Origin: Paenibacillus caseinilyticus
Lineage (GTDB): Bacteria; Bacillota; Bacilli; Paenibacillales; NBRC-103111
Length of the DNA: 64,000 nt
NCBI RefSeq assembly: GCF_027533645.1
Contig: NZ_JAQAGY010000011.1
Span: 157,091 to 221,090, forward strand
Reading direction: 5' to 3'
Part shown: positions 27,913 to 35,782 of the stretch, one piece after another
Position numbering within the stretch: position 1 is the stretch's first letter
Layout of the letters: each line of letters starts with the position of its first letter
Notes under the pieces: model-generated
Database searches by the model: none
What the model saw: the letters and a program-made list of their open reading frames with translations, nothing else
Told to the model about the DNA's origin: nothing
Position numbers and translations under genes: made by a program

Positions 27913-28845
27913 ATGTCGACGGTTACTTTGCTAGAGAAAGAATATCAAATGCGGATGAATCAGGTGGTACGCTATATCGACGAACATTTGGCTTCGCCGC
28001 TTACCGCTGAGGAACTCGCGGAGGTATCCGCCTTCTCGGTCCATCATTTTCACCGTGTGTTTAAACGTACCATGAATGAGAATGTCCTTCATTTCGTCAA
28101 TCGGCTGAGGGTGGAGAAGGCGGCGAAATTGAGTGTGTTTCAACCGGAAAGAAGCTTGACGGATATTGCGCTGGATTGCGGTCTGCAGACTCCCGCCCAT
28201 TTTGCCCGAACGTTCCGCAGGTATACGGGGCTTACCGCTACCGATTATCGTACGCGCTTTGGCCTGGACCTGATGTATTCGCGGTTTCGGGAGATACAGA
28301 TCGCGGGCAAGAACGGCAGCGCCCGGCTGCGTGAGCTCGAAGAGAAGTATCGCAGGCTGAAGATTGAGGTGAGCCTCCTGCCGGCGCAGCGTGCCGCATG
28401 CGTGCATCACCGGGGGACGCTTGTTCAAGGAGGGGTAAACCGGGGGATCGGAGAGGAGTTCGGCAGGCTCGAAGCATGGATGCGGGCCCATGATCTGCTC
28501 GACAGTACAAGTCAAGCGATTGGTCTGGTCTTCGACGATCCTTGCGTAACCCCGGTGTCGAAGCAGAGGTATGCGGTGTGCTTCACGACAACCAATCCTA
28601 TCCCCTCTTCCTTGGAGGTTCAACCCATAGAGACGGCCGGCGGGAAGTATGCTGTACTTTCATTGGACGAACCGGCCGATGTGCTCTTCGAACTCATTCA
28701 TATGTCGAGTATCCACTGGCTTCCACACAGTCCTTATCTGTGGGACGAGAGCCGGTCTATGATGGCGATTTTCCCAAGCGCTCCGTTCCCGGATCCTCAA
28801 GATCCGGTTCGGATCGACTTTTGCATCCCCGTCAAGCTAAAATAG
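27913..28845 (+). CDS. AraC-family regulator with GyrI-like effector domain
   Basis: 310 residues with an N-terminal AraC DNA-binding domain (about 12-115; IDEHLASPLTAEELAEVSAF and TDIALDCGLQTPAHFARTFR) and a C-terminal GyrI-like small-molecule-binding domain (about 150-308; RRLKIEVSLLPAQRAACVHH). This inverse order matches the Rob/BmrR-like multidrug-sensing branch. GGTGAATTT precedes ATG 27913. Divergence from the MFS pump at 25970 suggests that it induces the pump upon binding a drug. It ends 2 bp from the convergent DUF4261 gene. Confidence 0.9.
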   Translation: MSTVTLLEKEYQMRMNQVVRYIDEHLASPLTAEELAEVSAFSVHHFHRVFKRTMNENVLHFVNRLRVEKAAKLSVFQPERSLTDIALDCGLQTPAHFARTFRRYTGLTATDYRTRFGLDLMYSRFREIQIAGKNGSARLRELEEKYRRLKIEVSLLPAQRAACVHHRGTLVQGGVNRGIGEEFGRLEAWMRAHDLLDSTSQAIGLVFDDPCVTPVSKQRYAVCFTTTNPIPSSLEVQPIETAGGKYAVLSLDEPADVLFELIHMSSIHWLPHSPYLWDESRSMMAIFPSAPFPDPQDPVRIDFCIPVKLK

Positions 28846-28847
28846 GA

Positions 28848-29981
28848 TCAAAATTTGATTTTGAGACTCTTCCCACTGACATATACACCCTCCGAACGGG
28901 TAATCGGCAGCTTCTGTTCTGCTGTGAAGCCGATCGTTTCTCCATCCCTTAAAGTAACGTCATGTGCTACTACATACTCGGAAATATCCATCAGAAAATC
29001 ACGCAGCTCGGCGGGAGCGGCCTGACTATCCAGTATTTCGATTTCATCTTTGCCAAAAGAAGCAAGTCCGCAGGTGTATCCATTCATCCCGGTTTCCGTT
29101 CCGACAAGTCCCAAGTGAACCAGATTCAACAAAGGAAACGCGTCATCGGTCTTCATCAACTCGGCCAGCTCCACATAAAGCTCGGGCTTGAATACGGTGC
29201 CGGATGTATAGAGCCCGATCGCGTTAGGCAGCTTCAAACAGCTGGCCGCCAGCTTGGTGTACAGCCTGCCGCTTTCCATAGGGGAGCCGGAGCGGGCCAA
29301 TACAGCCACTATGATCTGGGCTACATGAGTCTTGGTAACTTCAGCGGCCTCTGGCCAGAGATAGCTTCCTTGGGCGTGATGCTCGGCCTCCCCATCCGGT
29401 ACGGGAGCATTCACCACACTTACTGCTAACGTACAGCCGTCCACATCCCAGACCAGGATGCCTTCCTTGTCCCCTCCAGCATTCTGCCCTTCGCCTTCTG
29501 CGGGGGAGTAGGAGATATTCCAGTCCTGCAGAAGGTTCGTCTTGATAAGATCAAGATCACACGTTGGGGAATTCAACAGAACGAATCCATTGAAAATGCC
29601 GGGTGAATCGTTCTTGCTCTCTGTCTCCTCTTCTTGTGTTAGTGCCGCCGCTTCAAAGGCTGCAGCCTCTTTCATCCAGTACTCTCGTATCATTTCAACC
29701 ATGGCGGCTGCTTCCTGCACTGCGGTGGCCGGGTCATAGAGTGTCATCTCACTGAATACATGGCCGCAATGGTCCGTATCCGATGGATGTTCATATCCCC
29801 CGCAGACGCCAAGGAGCCATTTGCCGAACATTGTTTTTTTGTACCTGAATATGTAATAATGCATGCCGTGTAGATCAAATTCTCCTGCAGCTTTTATTCT
29901 GCTGGGCTTGTGGCCGAGTTCGCGCTCATCCGCGAGCCAGTCGATCAGGGATTGCATGGCTGCTTGTTGTTGGGCTGTCAT
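28848..29981 (-). CDS. DUF4261 domain protein
   Basis: 377-residue soluble protein of unknown function. The N-terminal third (MQSLIDWLADERELGHKPS..., FDLHGMHYYIFRYKKTMFGKWLLGVCGGYE) is unrelated to the C-terminal DUF4261-like region (about 180-377; FVLLNSPTCDLDLIKTNLLQDW and YTCGLASFGKDEIEILDSQ). Start ATG 29981 is preceded by GAGGAGAG; longer frames lack an SD. No signal peptide or membrane helix. It is monocistronic, and no role can be deduced from neighbours. Confidence 0.8.
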   Translation of the reverse strand: MTAQQQAAMQSLIDWLADERELGHKPSRIKAAGEFDLHGMHYYIFRYKKTMFGKWLLGVCGGYEHPSDTDHCGHVFSEMTLYDPATAVQEAAAMVEMIREYWMKEAAAFEAAALTQEEETESKNDSPGIFNGFVLLNSPTCDLDLIKTNLLQDWNISYSPAEGEGQNAGGDKEGILVWDVDGCTLAVSVVNAPVPDGEAEHHAQGSYLWPEAAEVTKTHVAQIIVAVLARSGSPMESGRLYTKLAASCLKLPNAIGLYTSGTVFKPELYVELAELMKTDDAFPLLNLVHLGLVGTETGMNGYTCGLASFGKDEIEILDSQAAPAELRDFLMDISEYVVAHDVTLRDGETIGFTAEQKLPITRSEGVYVSGKSLKIKF

Positions 29982-30149
29982 TGTTTTCTCTCCTCTTGTA
30001 TCGTAGGTGTCGAGTGCTTCGATCCTGTATCCAGCCGCTTCCGGTGGCATGCTGGCTGTGCCTTGGCCATATTCTATCATAATCTTTGGCTGTATACTTG
30101 TCATTCGATGGGCATAAGGAAGTGGGTGGCAAAGTGGATATGGCAAAGC

Positions 30150-30176
30150 AAGAAGCCGCGTGATCCGCGGCTTCTT
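30150..30176 (-). terminator. Terminator of the 28-codon gene
   Basis: AAGAAGCCGCG pairs perfectly with CGCGGCTTCTT around a 5-base loop, 28 bp downstream of the small gene stop on the minus strand. The T-run is modest (GCTTTGCC). Confidence 0.6.
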
Positions 30177-30204
30177 AAGTGGATATGCGAGTGCATGTAG
30201 GCCT

Positions 30205-30291
30205 TTAACCCAATAATGTCATAATATATGGCTTAAAAGTAAAGTAGATCAACGCAATACCAAAGGCAAAGGCGAAAAATTCACCTTTCAT
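30205..30291 (-). CDS. Predicted 28-residue membrane peptide
   Basis: A small gene starting ATG 30291 and ending TAA at 30205. The peptide starts MKGEFFAFAFG and ends KPYIMTLLG; nearly the whole length could form one membrane helix, with a Lys at each end. The evidence that it is real is its context: GGGGGTG SD at proper spacing, a sigma-A-like promoter 45-72 bp upstream and a hairpin terminator downstream, forming an autonomous unit. No family is recognised. It could be a small membrane regulator or a type I toxin-like peptide; no antisense antitoxin promoter was seen. Confidence 0.65.
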   Translation of the reverse strand: MKGEFFAFAFGIALIYFTFKPYIMTLLG

Positions 30292-30335
30292 AGATTTCAC
30301 CCCCACATAAGACAAAAAAATAAGCTCATCAGGAT

Positions 30336-30363
30336 ATTATAGCGTCTATTAGCCAAATTACAA
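30336..30363 (-). promoter_or_regulatory. Promoter of the 28-codon gene
   Basis: Minus strand -35 TTGTAA (30358-30363), 16-bp spacer, perfect -10 TATAAT (30336-30341). The predicted start is about 40 bases upstream of the small ORF. Confidence 0.65.
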
Positions 30364-30468
30364 AATGGATAGGCTCAAGACTCTCTTAATAATAACCATT
30401 AAATCCTATTAGATCAAATGAATGGTTTTCTCTAGTCCGATGTTCCATGTTATGTAAACGCAGAAAAG

Positions 30469-30494
30469 AGAGCCGATCGATCTGGACCGGCTCT
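30469..30494 (-). terminator. Terminator downstream of gene fragment
   Basis: AGAGCCG / CGGCTCT hairpin followed on the minus strand by CTCTTTTCTG. It lies just beyond the stop at 30515, which supports the fragment there being the 3' end of a once-complete gene. Confidence 0.5.
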
Positions 30495-30514
30495 TCTGTG
30501 TCTTTATTGCCCCT

Positions 30515-30800
30515 TTAAATCAATCCGATAAATAGGTTCAGCCGATGCGCATCGGCTTGCAGGCCGATCACCACCTTGTGATCATGTACCCGCTGCACTT
30601 CGAGTTCGATTTTCTTGTCAGGGTACTTCACCCTGAAGTTCGTGAACCAGCCCTGCTCTGATTCTACAATGCAATCGTCCGTGACCGGCTCCCAGCTTGG
30701 TATACGATTCCTGTCTCCCGTATAGACTCGGAAGGCGGCCTCCCCTGTTCCCGCGCTGAGGAGGGCAAGCCCTGCATCTGTCGGGACGAGCGGGGCCTTC
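30515..30800 (-). pseudogene. 3' fragment of an unidentified gene
   Basis: The minus frame ending at 30515 encodes about 90 residues with normal protein composition (VYTGDRNRIPSWEPVTDDC, GWFTNFRVKYPDKKIELEVQ) and is followed by a terminator, but has no SD or credible start. Around 30790-30810 it runs into sequence that is coding-like on the opposite strand, so it appears cut by rearrangement. It looks like a C-terminal beta-rich domain; family not recognised. Confidence 0.4.
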
Positions 30801-31097
30801 GGGCTGATCGCGCCCATCTATTCCATCAGGGGATGGGGGAACGCGCCTGTCCCGGAGGATGAAGTACTCCCGCTCTACGGCGGGTACTTCTACACGCCTT
30901 GGGCTGTCAGCCTTCAGCATCCCGAGCAGAAGCCGACGCGCGAGTATTTGTTCACAAGCTATCATGATAACGACGTGATCTCCCATGAATTTGCCCCGCT
31001 TTACATGGTGGGTATGGACACCAGTTATTTCATTCGGATGTTCAAGCGCACGTACGGGACCACTCCCATACAGTATCTGAAACGCAAAGCCCTATAA
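30787..31097 (+). pseudogene. Gene debris: DUF4185-like fragment joined to AraC C-terminus
   Basis: One open plus frame joins two unlike pieces. Up to about 30990 it reads APIYSIRGWGNAPVPEDE and LYGGYFYTPWAVSLQ, reminiscent of DUF4185-type secreted proteins. From about 31002 to the TAA at 31095-31097 it reads MDTSYFIRMFKRTYGTTPIQYLKRK, the last helices of an AraC regulator. There is no start or SD. The AraC part identification is good; the first part is tentative. Confidence 0.5.
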
Positions 31098-31101
31098 TTG
31101 A

Positions 31102-31131
31102 ACAAAAAGCGGAGGCCTCTTGGCCTCCGCT
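31102..31131 (-). terminator. Terminator of GH127 gene
   Basis: AGCGGAGGCC pairs with GGCCTCCGCT around a 4-base loop and is followed on the minus strand by TTTTTG, 17 bp beyond the GH127 stop. A strong intrinsic terminator. Confidence 0.85.
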
Positions 31132-31147
31132 CTCCATGCTTATATCG

Positions 31148-33130
31148 CTATTCACTGCAGGTGCGAATCCATACCGACATCTCGCCCGGCTTCCGGTTGC
31201 CCCACAGGTAATACGGCACGGCCTTCAGCTTCACCGGCACGGCCGTCTGCGTCCCTGAGAGCGGACGGTATGGCGTATCCTCCTGCCAGGATGCCGCTTC
31301 ATCCCTGCGGCCCTCCGCTTCGATGACGAGCGCCCCGCCGGGCAGCCCGGAATCCTCATGCGTCTCCAGCTTCGTCGTGCGTACGATGGACAAGGAGGCC
31401 AGCAGCCTTCCGTTGTCGGTCTCTTCCAAACAGTAGACGAGCGGCCCGCGTTCGATGGCGGCCCTGCCTGCATTGGAGCGGATCTCCGGATGTGCGGCCG
31501 TCAGGTGCGGCTCGAGCTCAGGCTCCCACTCCACGATGTCGCCCTGCGCCCACTGTCGGTTCACGGCTGCATAGCCATTCACCGTGTCGTACGCAGCCGC
31601 AGAGCCGTTGATCTTCATCACGGCCCGGCCGCCGCACCAGGATGGGATGCGCAGCGCCAGCGTCAACGCAGCCTCCGGCACTGCGGTGATTTCAAAGCGC
31701 GCATACCCCTTCCAGGGCAGCTGCGACTGCTGCTTCAGCTTCAGCGTTCCGCCTGCCAGCTCGAACTGCGCTTCGCTGCCGATGAACAAGTGCACATGCA
31801 CCACGCTGTCCTCAGCCGATGCGGTATATATATAGTCGTTCAGGGAGCTCAGCAGCCGTGCCACATTGGGCGGACAGCAGGAGCAGCCGAACCATTTTTG
31901 CCGGACCTCCTTCACATGATGCCGGCCCGGATTGTTCCTGGACGCCTCCGGCCATACCTCCAGCGGATTGACATAGAAGTAGTGCTTGCCATCCTGCGAC
32001 ATACTGCCGATCACATTGTTATATAAAGCTCTCTCGAGCACATCGGCATACTCGCTCTTCGCCTCTAGCTGCAGCATCCGGCGGGCGAAGAAGATCAGGC
32101 CGATCGAAGCGCAGGTTTCGGCATATACCGTATCATTGGGCAGGTCATAATCAAAGGAAAACGCCTCTCCATGATGGGTTGAACCGATGCCGCCGGTAAT
32201 ATACATCTGCTTAGTCGTCATGTTATTCCACAAGCGGCGGCACGCCTCGAGCAGCTCGCTGTCTCCTGTCAGCCTGGCCAGGTCTGCCATCGCGGTATAC
32301 ATGTATACCGCCCGAACCGAGTGGCCCACAGCCTCCTCCTGCTTGCGGACCGGCTTGTGCGCCTGGTTGTAAGCCATCTGCTCCGCCGTGGGGATCGGCA
32401 GCTCCTTCTTCGCCCAGTGGCTGTACCCGCCTCTTTGTCTGCATTCTTCAACCAAGAAGTTCGGCTCCGTCCCCCGCTCGTCGATGAAGAACTGTGCCAG
32501 CTTCAAATAACGCTTCTCGCCGGTCACCCGGTAGAGCTTCACCAGCGCCAGCTCGATCTCCTGGTGCCCATCGTAGCCGCGCAGCTGATCCGGCCCGTGT
32601 CCAAACACGGTATCGATATAATCGGCGAACCTGCATACCACCTCCAGCAGCTTCCGCTTGCCGGTTGCTTCATAGTAGGCCACCGCTGCCTCCATCATAT
32701 GGCCTGCGCAGTACAGCTCGTGCGCCTCGTGCAGATTGGTCCACTGCTTGCCGGGCTCTTGGACGGTATAATAGGTATTCAAGTAACCGCTCTCATGCTG
32801 GGCAGCGGCAATCAGTTCGATGACTTCATCCGCGGTACGTTCCAGCTCAGGGTCCGGATGGCTTGCGAGAGAATAGCCGACGGCTTCGAGCCACTTGGCC
32901 ACGTCGCTGTCCTGGAATACCATGCCGCCATACTCTCCTTCTTCCTGCCCTGCCGCAATACGGAAATTACGAATCGCATAGCTTGGCTCGGCATCCGTGA
33001 TCCGGTCATTCAGCGCTTCCCATTGATAAGGAATTACGGTCCCCCTTACCAGCTCCGTGAACGAATTCCAGAATTCATCCCGAATGCGTACCTGCCAGCC
33101 GCCCTGCTGACCGCTCGCTGTTATCGCCAT
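31148..33130 (-). CDS. GH127 beta-L-arabinofuranosidase (DUF1680 family)
   Basis: 660-residue intracellular glycoside hydrolase with an (alpha/alpha)6 barrel and C-terminal beta domains. Family signs: FRIAAGQEEGEYGGMVFQDSD, NLHEAHELYCAGHMMEAA, GGIGSTHHGEAFSFDYDLPND, and WFGCSCCPPNVARLL, whose cysteine cluster holds the zinc-bound catalytic Cys of this family. The start at 33130 places a GAGGAGG SD 8 bp upstream; ATG 33136 would be too close to it. It should remove beta-L-arabinofuranose from plant glycans such as hydroxyproline-linked arabinans. The divergent AraC gene is the likely regulator. Confidence 0.92.
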   Translation of the reverse strand: MAITASGQQGGWQVRIRDEFWNSFTELVRGTVIPYQWEALNDRITDAEPSYAIRNFRIAAGQEEGEYGGMVFQDSDVAKWLEAVGYSLASHPDPELERTADEVIELIAAAQHESGYLNTYYTVQEPGKQWTNLHEAHELYCAGHMMEAAVAYYEATGKRKLLEVVCRFADYIDTVFGHGPDQLRGYDGHQEIELALVKLYRVTGEKRYLKLAQFFIDERGTEPNFLVEECRQRGGYSHWAKKELPIPTAEQMAYNQAHKPVRKQEEAVGHSVRAVYMYTAMADLARLTGDSELLEACRRLWNNMTTKQMYITGGIGSTHHGEAFSFDYDLPNDTVYAETCASIGLIFFARRMLQLEAKSEYADVLERALYNNVIGSMSQDGKHYFYVNPLEVWPEASRNNPGRHHVKEVRQKWFGCSCCPPNVARLLSSLNDYIYTASAEDSVVHVHLFIGSEAQFELAGGTLKLKQQSQLPWKGYARFEITAVPEAALTLALRIPSWCGGRAVMKINGSAAAYDTVNGYAAVNRQWAQGDIVEWEPELEPHLTAAHPEIRSNAGRAAIERGPLVYCLEETDNGRLLASLSIVRTTKLETHEDSGLPGGALVIEAEGRRDEAASWQEDTPYRPLSGTQTAVPVKLKAVPYYLWGNRKPGEMSVWIRTCSE

Positions 33131-33281
33131 GTACATTTCCTCCTCGAGTTGATGTATTCAAAATTTATAAATTTGATTTCGGCCTTTATCTAGTTTATCT
33201 TTGAATTCAAAGAGAAAACAGGAATAAACCGAACCTTTTTTTATAAAATTTCACACCTATCCGAAAAGGAGATGCACGGTG

Positions 33282-34148
33282 ATGAGCCAACAGGACATGG
33301 TCTCCCTGGAGCTGCCCCCGATGCCTTATTACATCACCACCGGCCTTACGACCTTTGCTCCGGGGGAGCAGCACCCGAGCCGGCGGAGCCTCGGCATCTT
33401 CGATCTCCTCTGTGTCGTACAGGGTGAGCTGCATATGGGCGAAGACGGCCGGCAGTGGACTGTAGCAGCCGGACATTCGCTTCTGCTGCTGCCCGACCGC
33501 TATCATTATGCCGTCAAGCCCTGTGAGACGGAGACGGTATTCTACTGGATCCACTTTGACTTCGATGGAAAGTGGTACCATACCGTGGACAGCCTTGCGG
33601 CAAATTCGGCCCATCCCGCCCGCCAGACATGGGCGAATCCTTATACGCTCCGGCTGAGACAATATGGCGCGCTCCCGGAATTCGCCCTGGCCGAGCGCCA
33701 CCTGCGCCAACTGCTCTCCTATTCGGGCCAGCACCGCTCGGCTGCGTATTGGAATGAGCAGGGGCTGTTCATGGAGCTGTTGCGGCTGCTGGAGGTGGGA
33801 CTTGCCGGCAGCGGGGCTTCTCCCCTGCTGCGGCTCGCCGAGAGGACGGAAGCTTTCCTGCGGCAGCACTATCCCTCTGACATCACCAATCAATCGCTGG
33901 CAGATGCACTCCACTTTCATCCGAACTACATCGTCAGGGCCATGAAGGAGATCTACCATTGCACCCCGATGGAGTATTTGCACGAGTACCGCCTGGAGCA
34001 GGCCAAGCTGCTGCTGATCCAAACGGACTGGTCCATCGCGCAGATCGCCGACCGCGTCGGCTTTCAGTACGTGCCCTATTTCTCCAGCTGCTTCAAGCAG
34101 TATGCCGGTATTTCGCCGCTGCGGTTCCGTAAGCAGTATGTGCCGTAG
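33282..34148 (+). CDS. AraC-family sugar-responsive regulator
   Basis: 288-residue regulator: N-terminal cupin (about 15-140; LLCVVQGELHMGEDGRQWTVAAGHSLLL) and C-terminal AraC HTH pair (FHPNYIVRAMKEIYHCTPMEYL; DRVGFQYVPYFSSCFKQYAGISPLRFRKQY). AAGGAG lies 10 bp before ATG 33282; an adjacent GTG at 33279 is equally possible. It is divergent from the GH127 gene with a 150-bp shared promoter region, so it probably activates it in response to arabinose-type sugars. Confidence 0.92.
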   Translation: MSQQDMVSLELPPMPYYITTGLTTFAPGEQHPSRRSLGIFDLLCVVQGELHMGEDGRQWTVAAGHSLLLLPDRYHYAVKPCETETVFYWIHFDFDGKWYHTVDSLAANSAHPARQTWANPYTLRLRQYGALPEFALAERHLRQLLSYSGQHRSAAYWNEQGLFMELLRLLEVGLAGSGASPLLRLAERTEAFLRQHYPSDITNQSLADALHFHPNYIVRAMKEIYHCTPMEYLHEYRLEQAKLLLIQTDWSIAQIADRVGFQYVPYFSSCFKQYAGISPLRFRKQYVP

Positions 34149-34184
34149 GATTATTGGCCAGCGCAACCGATCATATGGATATCG

Positions 34185-34239
34185 GCAAGTGACAACAGAG
34201 CCACGGCAGGAATCCCGCCATGGCTCTGTTGTCACTTGC
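34185..34239. terminator. Long bidirectional terminator hairpin
   Basis: A 23-bp stem (GCAAGTGACAACAGAGCCA with its complement and further pairing; one G-U) with a 9-base loop separates the AraC gene (+) from the SRPBCC gene (-). Confidence 0.8.
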
Positions 34240-34241
34240 GA

Positions 34242-34661
34242 TTATTGTTGCAGCACCTGATCAAGCTTGCCGCACCAAGCAGTCCAGCCATACTTGGCTC
34301 CCTGGAGTGCTTGGGCATTGGAGATTCCGGTTTGTTCCAGATGAAGGTTAATCTTACCGTCGCCTACATCCTGCAGCGTCCAAGTGACCGTATGCTTCTC
34401 GCCGCTCTCCCAAGTATAGGACAACCGGTGCGGCTCCTCCACGAGCAGTACTTCGCCTTCAATAATGCCATTCCAATATTCGGTCGGCTGCGTGCGGAAT
34501 TGAAAGCGGTGTCCTGCCACGGGCTTAAAATCATTCTCCATCGCCTCACCGGTACGGATGTCGGCCACCCACTTGGCAAGCTTGCTTGAATCGGTTAAGG
34601 CAAACCAAAGCTTCTCGATCGTTGTCGTGTACTGAAAATCAAGGGTTAATGTTTGACTCAT
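34242..34661 (-). CDS. SRPBCC (AHSA1-like) protein, copy 1
   Basis: 139-residue START-like helix-grip protein of the AHA1/YndB type (FQYTTTIEKLWFALTDSSKLAKW, NDFKPVAGHRFQFRT, LEQTGISNAQALQGAKYGW). The family binds hydrophobic ligands; function unknown. Start ATG 34661 overlaps the arsR stop by four bases. It is last in the doxX/sORF/arsR operon. A close paralog lies at 38648-39073 with about 23 substitutions over 139 positions by my count. Confidence 0.9.
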   Translation of the reverse strand: MSQTLTLDFQYTTTIEKLWFALTDSSKLAKWVADIRTGEAMENDFKPVAGHRFQFRTQPTEYWNGIIEGEVLLVEEPHRLSYTWESGEKHTVTWTLQDVGDGKINLHLEQTGISNAQALQGAKYGWTAWCGKLDQVLQQ

Positions 34662-34987
34662 TCTTCTTCCTCCTCTAATAGCTGCTTCAAGCGCAGCATG
34701 TTCGCGCTCCAGAACTGGCTGTAATAAGCCACCCAATCTTGAACTTCTCTGAGTGGAGAAGCGTTCAGCCTAAATCGCGTTTCTCTGCCGACTTTTCGGT
34801 CAAGGATCAGTCCGGCCTCTTTGAGGATGGTCAAATGCTTGGATACCGCCGTACGGCCCATGGGAAACTGTGCCGTTAATTCATGAAGCGGTAACTCCTC
34901 GGCCTCCGCTAAAAGACGGATTAGTCGGCGCCTCGTTGGATCTGCAATCGCGTCAAACACATCCCGAGGCGGGTTGTTCTCGTTCAC
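34658..34987 (-). CDS. ArsR-family repressor
   Basis: 109-residue winged HTH of the ArsR/SdpR type (FDAIADPTRRRLIRLLAEAEELPLHEL, FPMGRTAVSKHLTILKEAGLI). No cysteine metal site, as in the branch found with AHSA1-like and DoxX genes. GTG 34987 lies 7 bp after GGAGG (GTG 34990 also possible). Paired GACACC/GGTGTC palindromes at the operon promoter (35561-35605) are its likely operators. The C-terminal half is intact here but missing from the second copy at 39087. Confidence 0.92.
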   Translation of the reverse strand: MNENNPPRDVFDAIADPTRRRLIRLLAEAEELPLHELTAQFPMGRTAVSKHLTILKEAGLILDRKVGRETRFRLNASPLREVQDWVAYYSQFWSANMLRLKQLLEEEEE

Positions 34988-35005
34988 CACAGCCCCTCCA
35001 AACTA

Positions 35006-35056
35006 TTATTTTATGCAGTAGAGTTCTAATGTTGATACGAAGGGACAGCCGTTCAT
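35006..35056 (-). CDS. Conserved 16-residue ORF between doxX and arsR, copy 1
   Basis: ATG 35056 to TAA 35006 encodes MNGCPFVSTLELYCIK. A near-perfect SD, AAGGAGGTGG, sits at ideal distance and overlaps the doxX stop, so translation would couple to doxX. The duplicated locus keeps the same SD, length and frame with MNGCPFVQTIDFHYMK (39315-39365), though doxX there is destroyed. This conservation suggests a real microprotein or leader peptide. The function is unknown; a Cys-Pro near the N-terminus is shared. Confidence 0.6.
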   Translation of the reverse strand: MNGCPFVSTLELYCIK

Positions 35057-35068
35057 TTCACCACCTCC

Positions 35069-35422
35069 TTAAAGTGTGCGGCTCTTCGGACGCAGCGCCC
35101 ACGAGGCGATATTCAGTGCAGCATAGAAAAGCGGAAGGATAATAGGGAACCCGTAATCGCCAGCAAACACATGAGATAGAGCCGCGCCCGTCATTAAAAA
35201 GAAGATACCCGCGTGGACCCATTCTTTAAGCCGCGGAAATCCGGGCACGACGAGAGCAGCGGCCCCAAGCACTTTCCATATCCCTAGAATGGTTAAGACG
35301 TATACCGGGTAACCCAGATTCGTCACTAACTCGAGATTCCCCCCATACCGCATCAGCTGCCCGATCCCGCTTAGCATAATCGTTGCTGCGAGCAGTAATG
35401 TGACGGACCAATAAGCAATCAT
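35069..35422 (-). CDS. DoxX-family membrane protein
   Basis: 117 residues from ATG 35422, with four predicted membrane helices (WSVTLLLAATIMLSGIG; VYVLTILGIWKVLGAAALVV; HAGIFFLMTGAALSHVF; FPIILPLFYAALNIASW). DoxX proteins take part in thiol or redox stress resistance. The start is unusual: the good SD GGAGGAGG precedes ATG 35481 in another frame, a 20-codon ORF ending TGA that overlaps ATG 35422 by four bases. The doxX frame upstream (KTTAKAQTQPRGK) resembles the natural N-terminus of relatives, so a single-base loss in an A-run may have broken the original start. Translation may now depend on re-initiation. Confidence 0.85.
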   Translation of the reverse strand: MIAYWSVTLLLAATIMLSGIGQLMRYGGNLELVTNLGYPVYVLTILGIWKVLGAAALVVPGFPRLKEWVHAGIFFLMTGAALSHVFAGDYGFPIILPLFYAALNIASWALRPKSRTL

Positions 35423-35560
35423 TTTACCTCGAGGCTGGGTTTGTGCTTTTGCGGTTGTTTTGCACCCAAGATCATACTCATTTTGTTTCCTCCTCCGAAG
35501 GGTTGATTCAAGTAAACTATACTCTTGCTTCATACGTTCCGAATGACTAGCTCCTGATTA

Positions 35561-35612
35561 GACACCTTATGGTGACGCTTTTATTATAAGACACCATATG
35601 GTGTCCTGTAAA
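35561..35612 (-). promoter_or_regulatory. Promoter with two ArsR-type operators, copy 1
   Basis: Minus strand -35 TTTACA (35607-35612), 18-bp spacer, perfect -10 TATAAT (35583-35588). The spacer is filled by palindrome GACACCATATGGTGTC (35590-35605); a second, GACACCTTATGGTGAC (35561-35576), covers the start-site region. Centres are 29 bp apart. The same layout occurs at 39523-39574. Confidence 0.72.
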
Positions 35613-35782
35613 GGAGAATTTTAAACTTCGTATATGATGGGCCCTTCAACCAATACAATAGCTGTATGGGTTCCATGTATAAAGGCGATGCATGCGTGTT
35701 CTCTATACTTGGATATCCCTTACCCGCGCGGTACAATAAACCATGTCATGATTATAGGATACGGAGGAGGAAACAACGTATT

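Noticed and set aside
30618..30986. 122-codon minus frame in the debris region
   Set aside because: Extremely Arg/Pro-rich composition; the plus frame over the same bases has normal protein composition.
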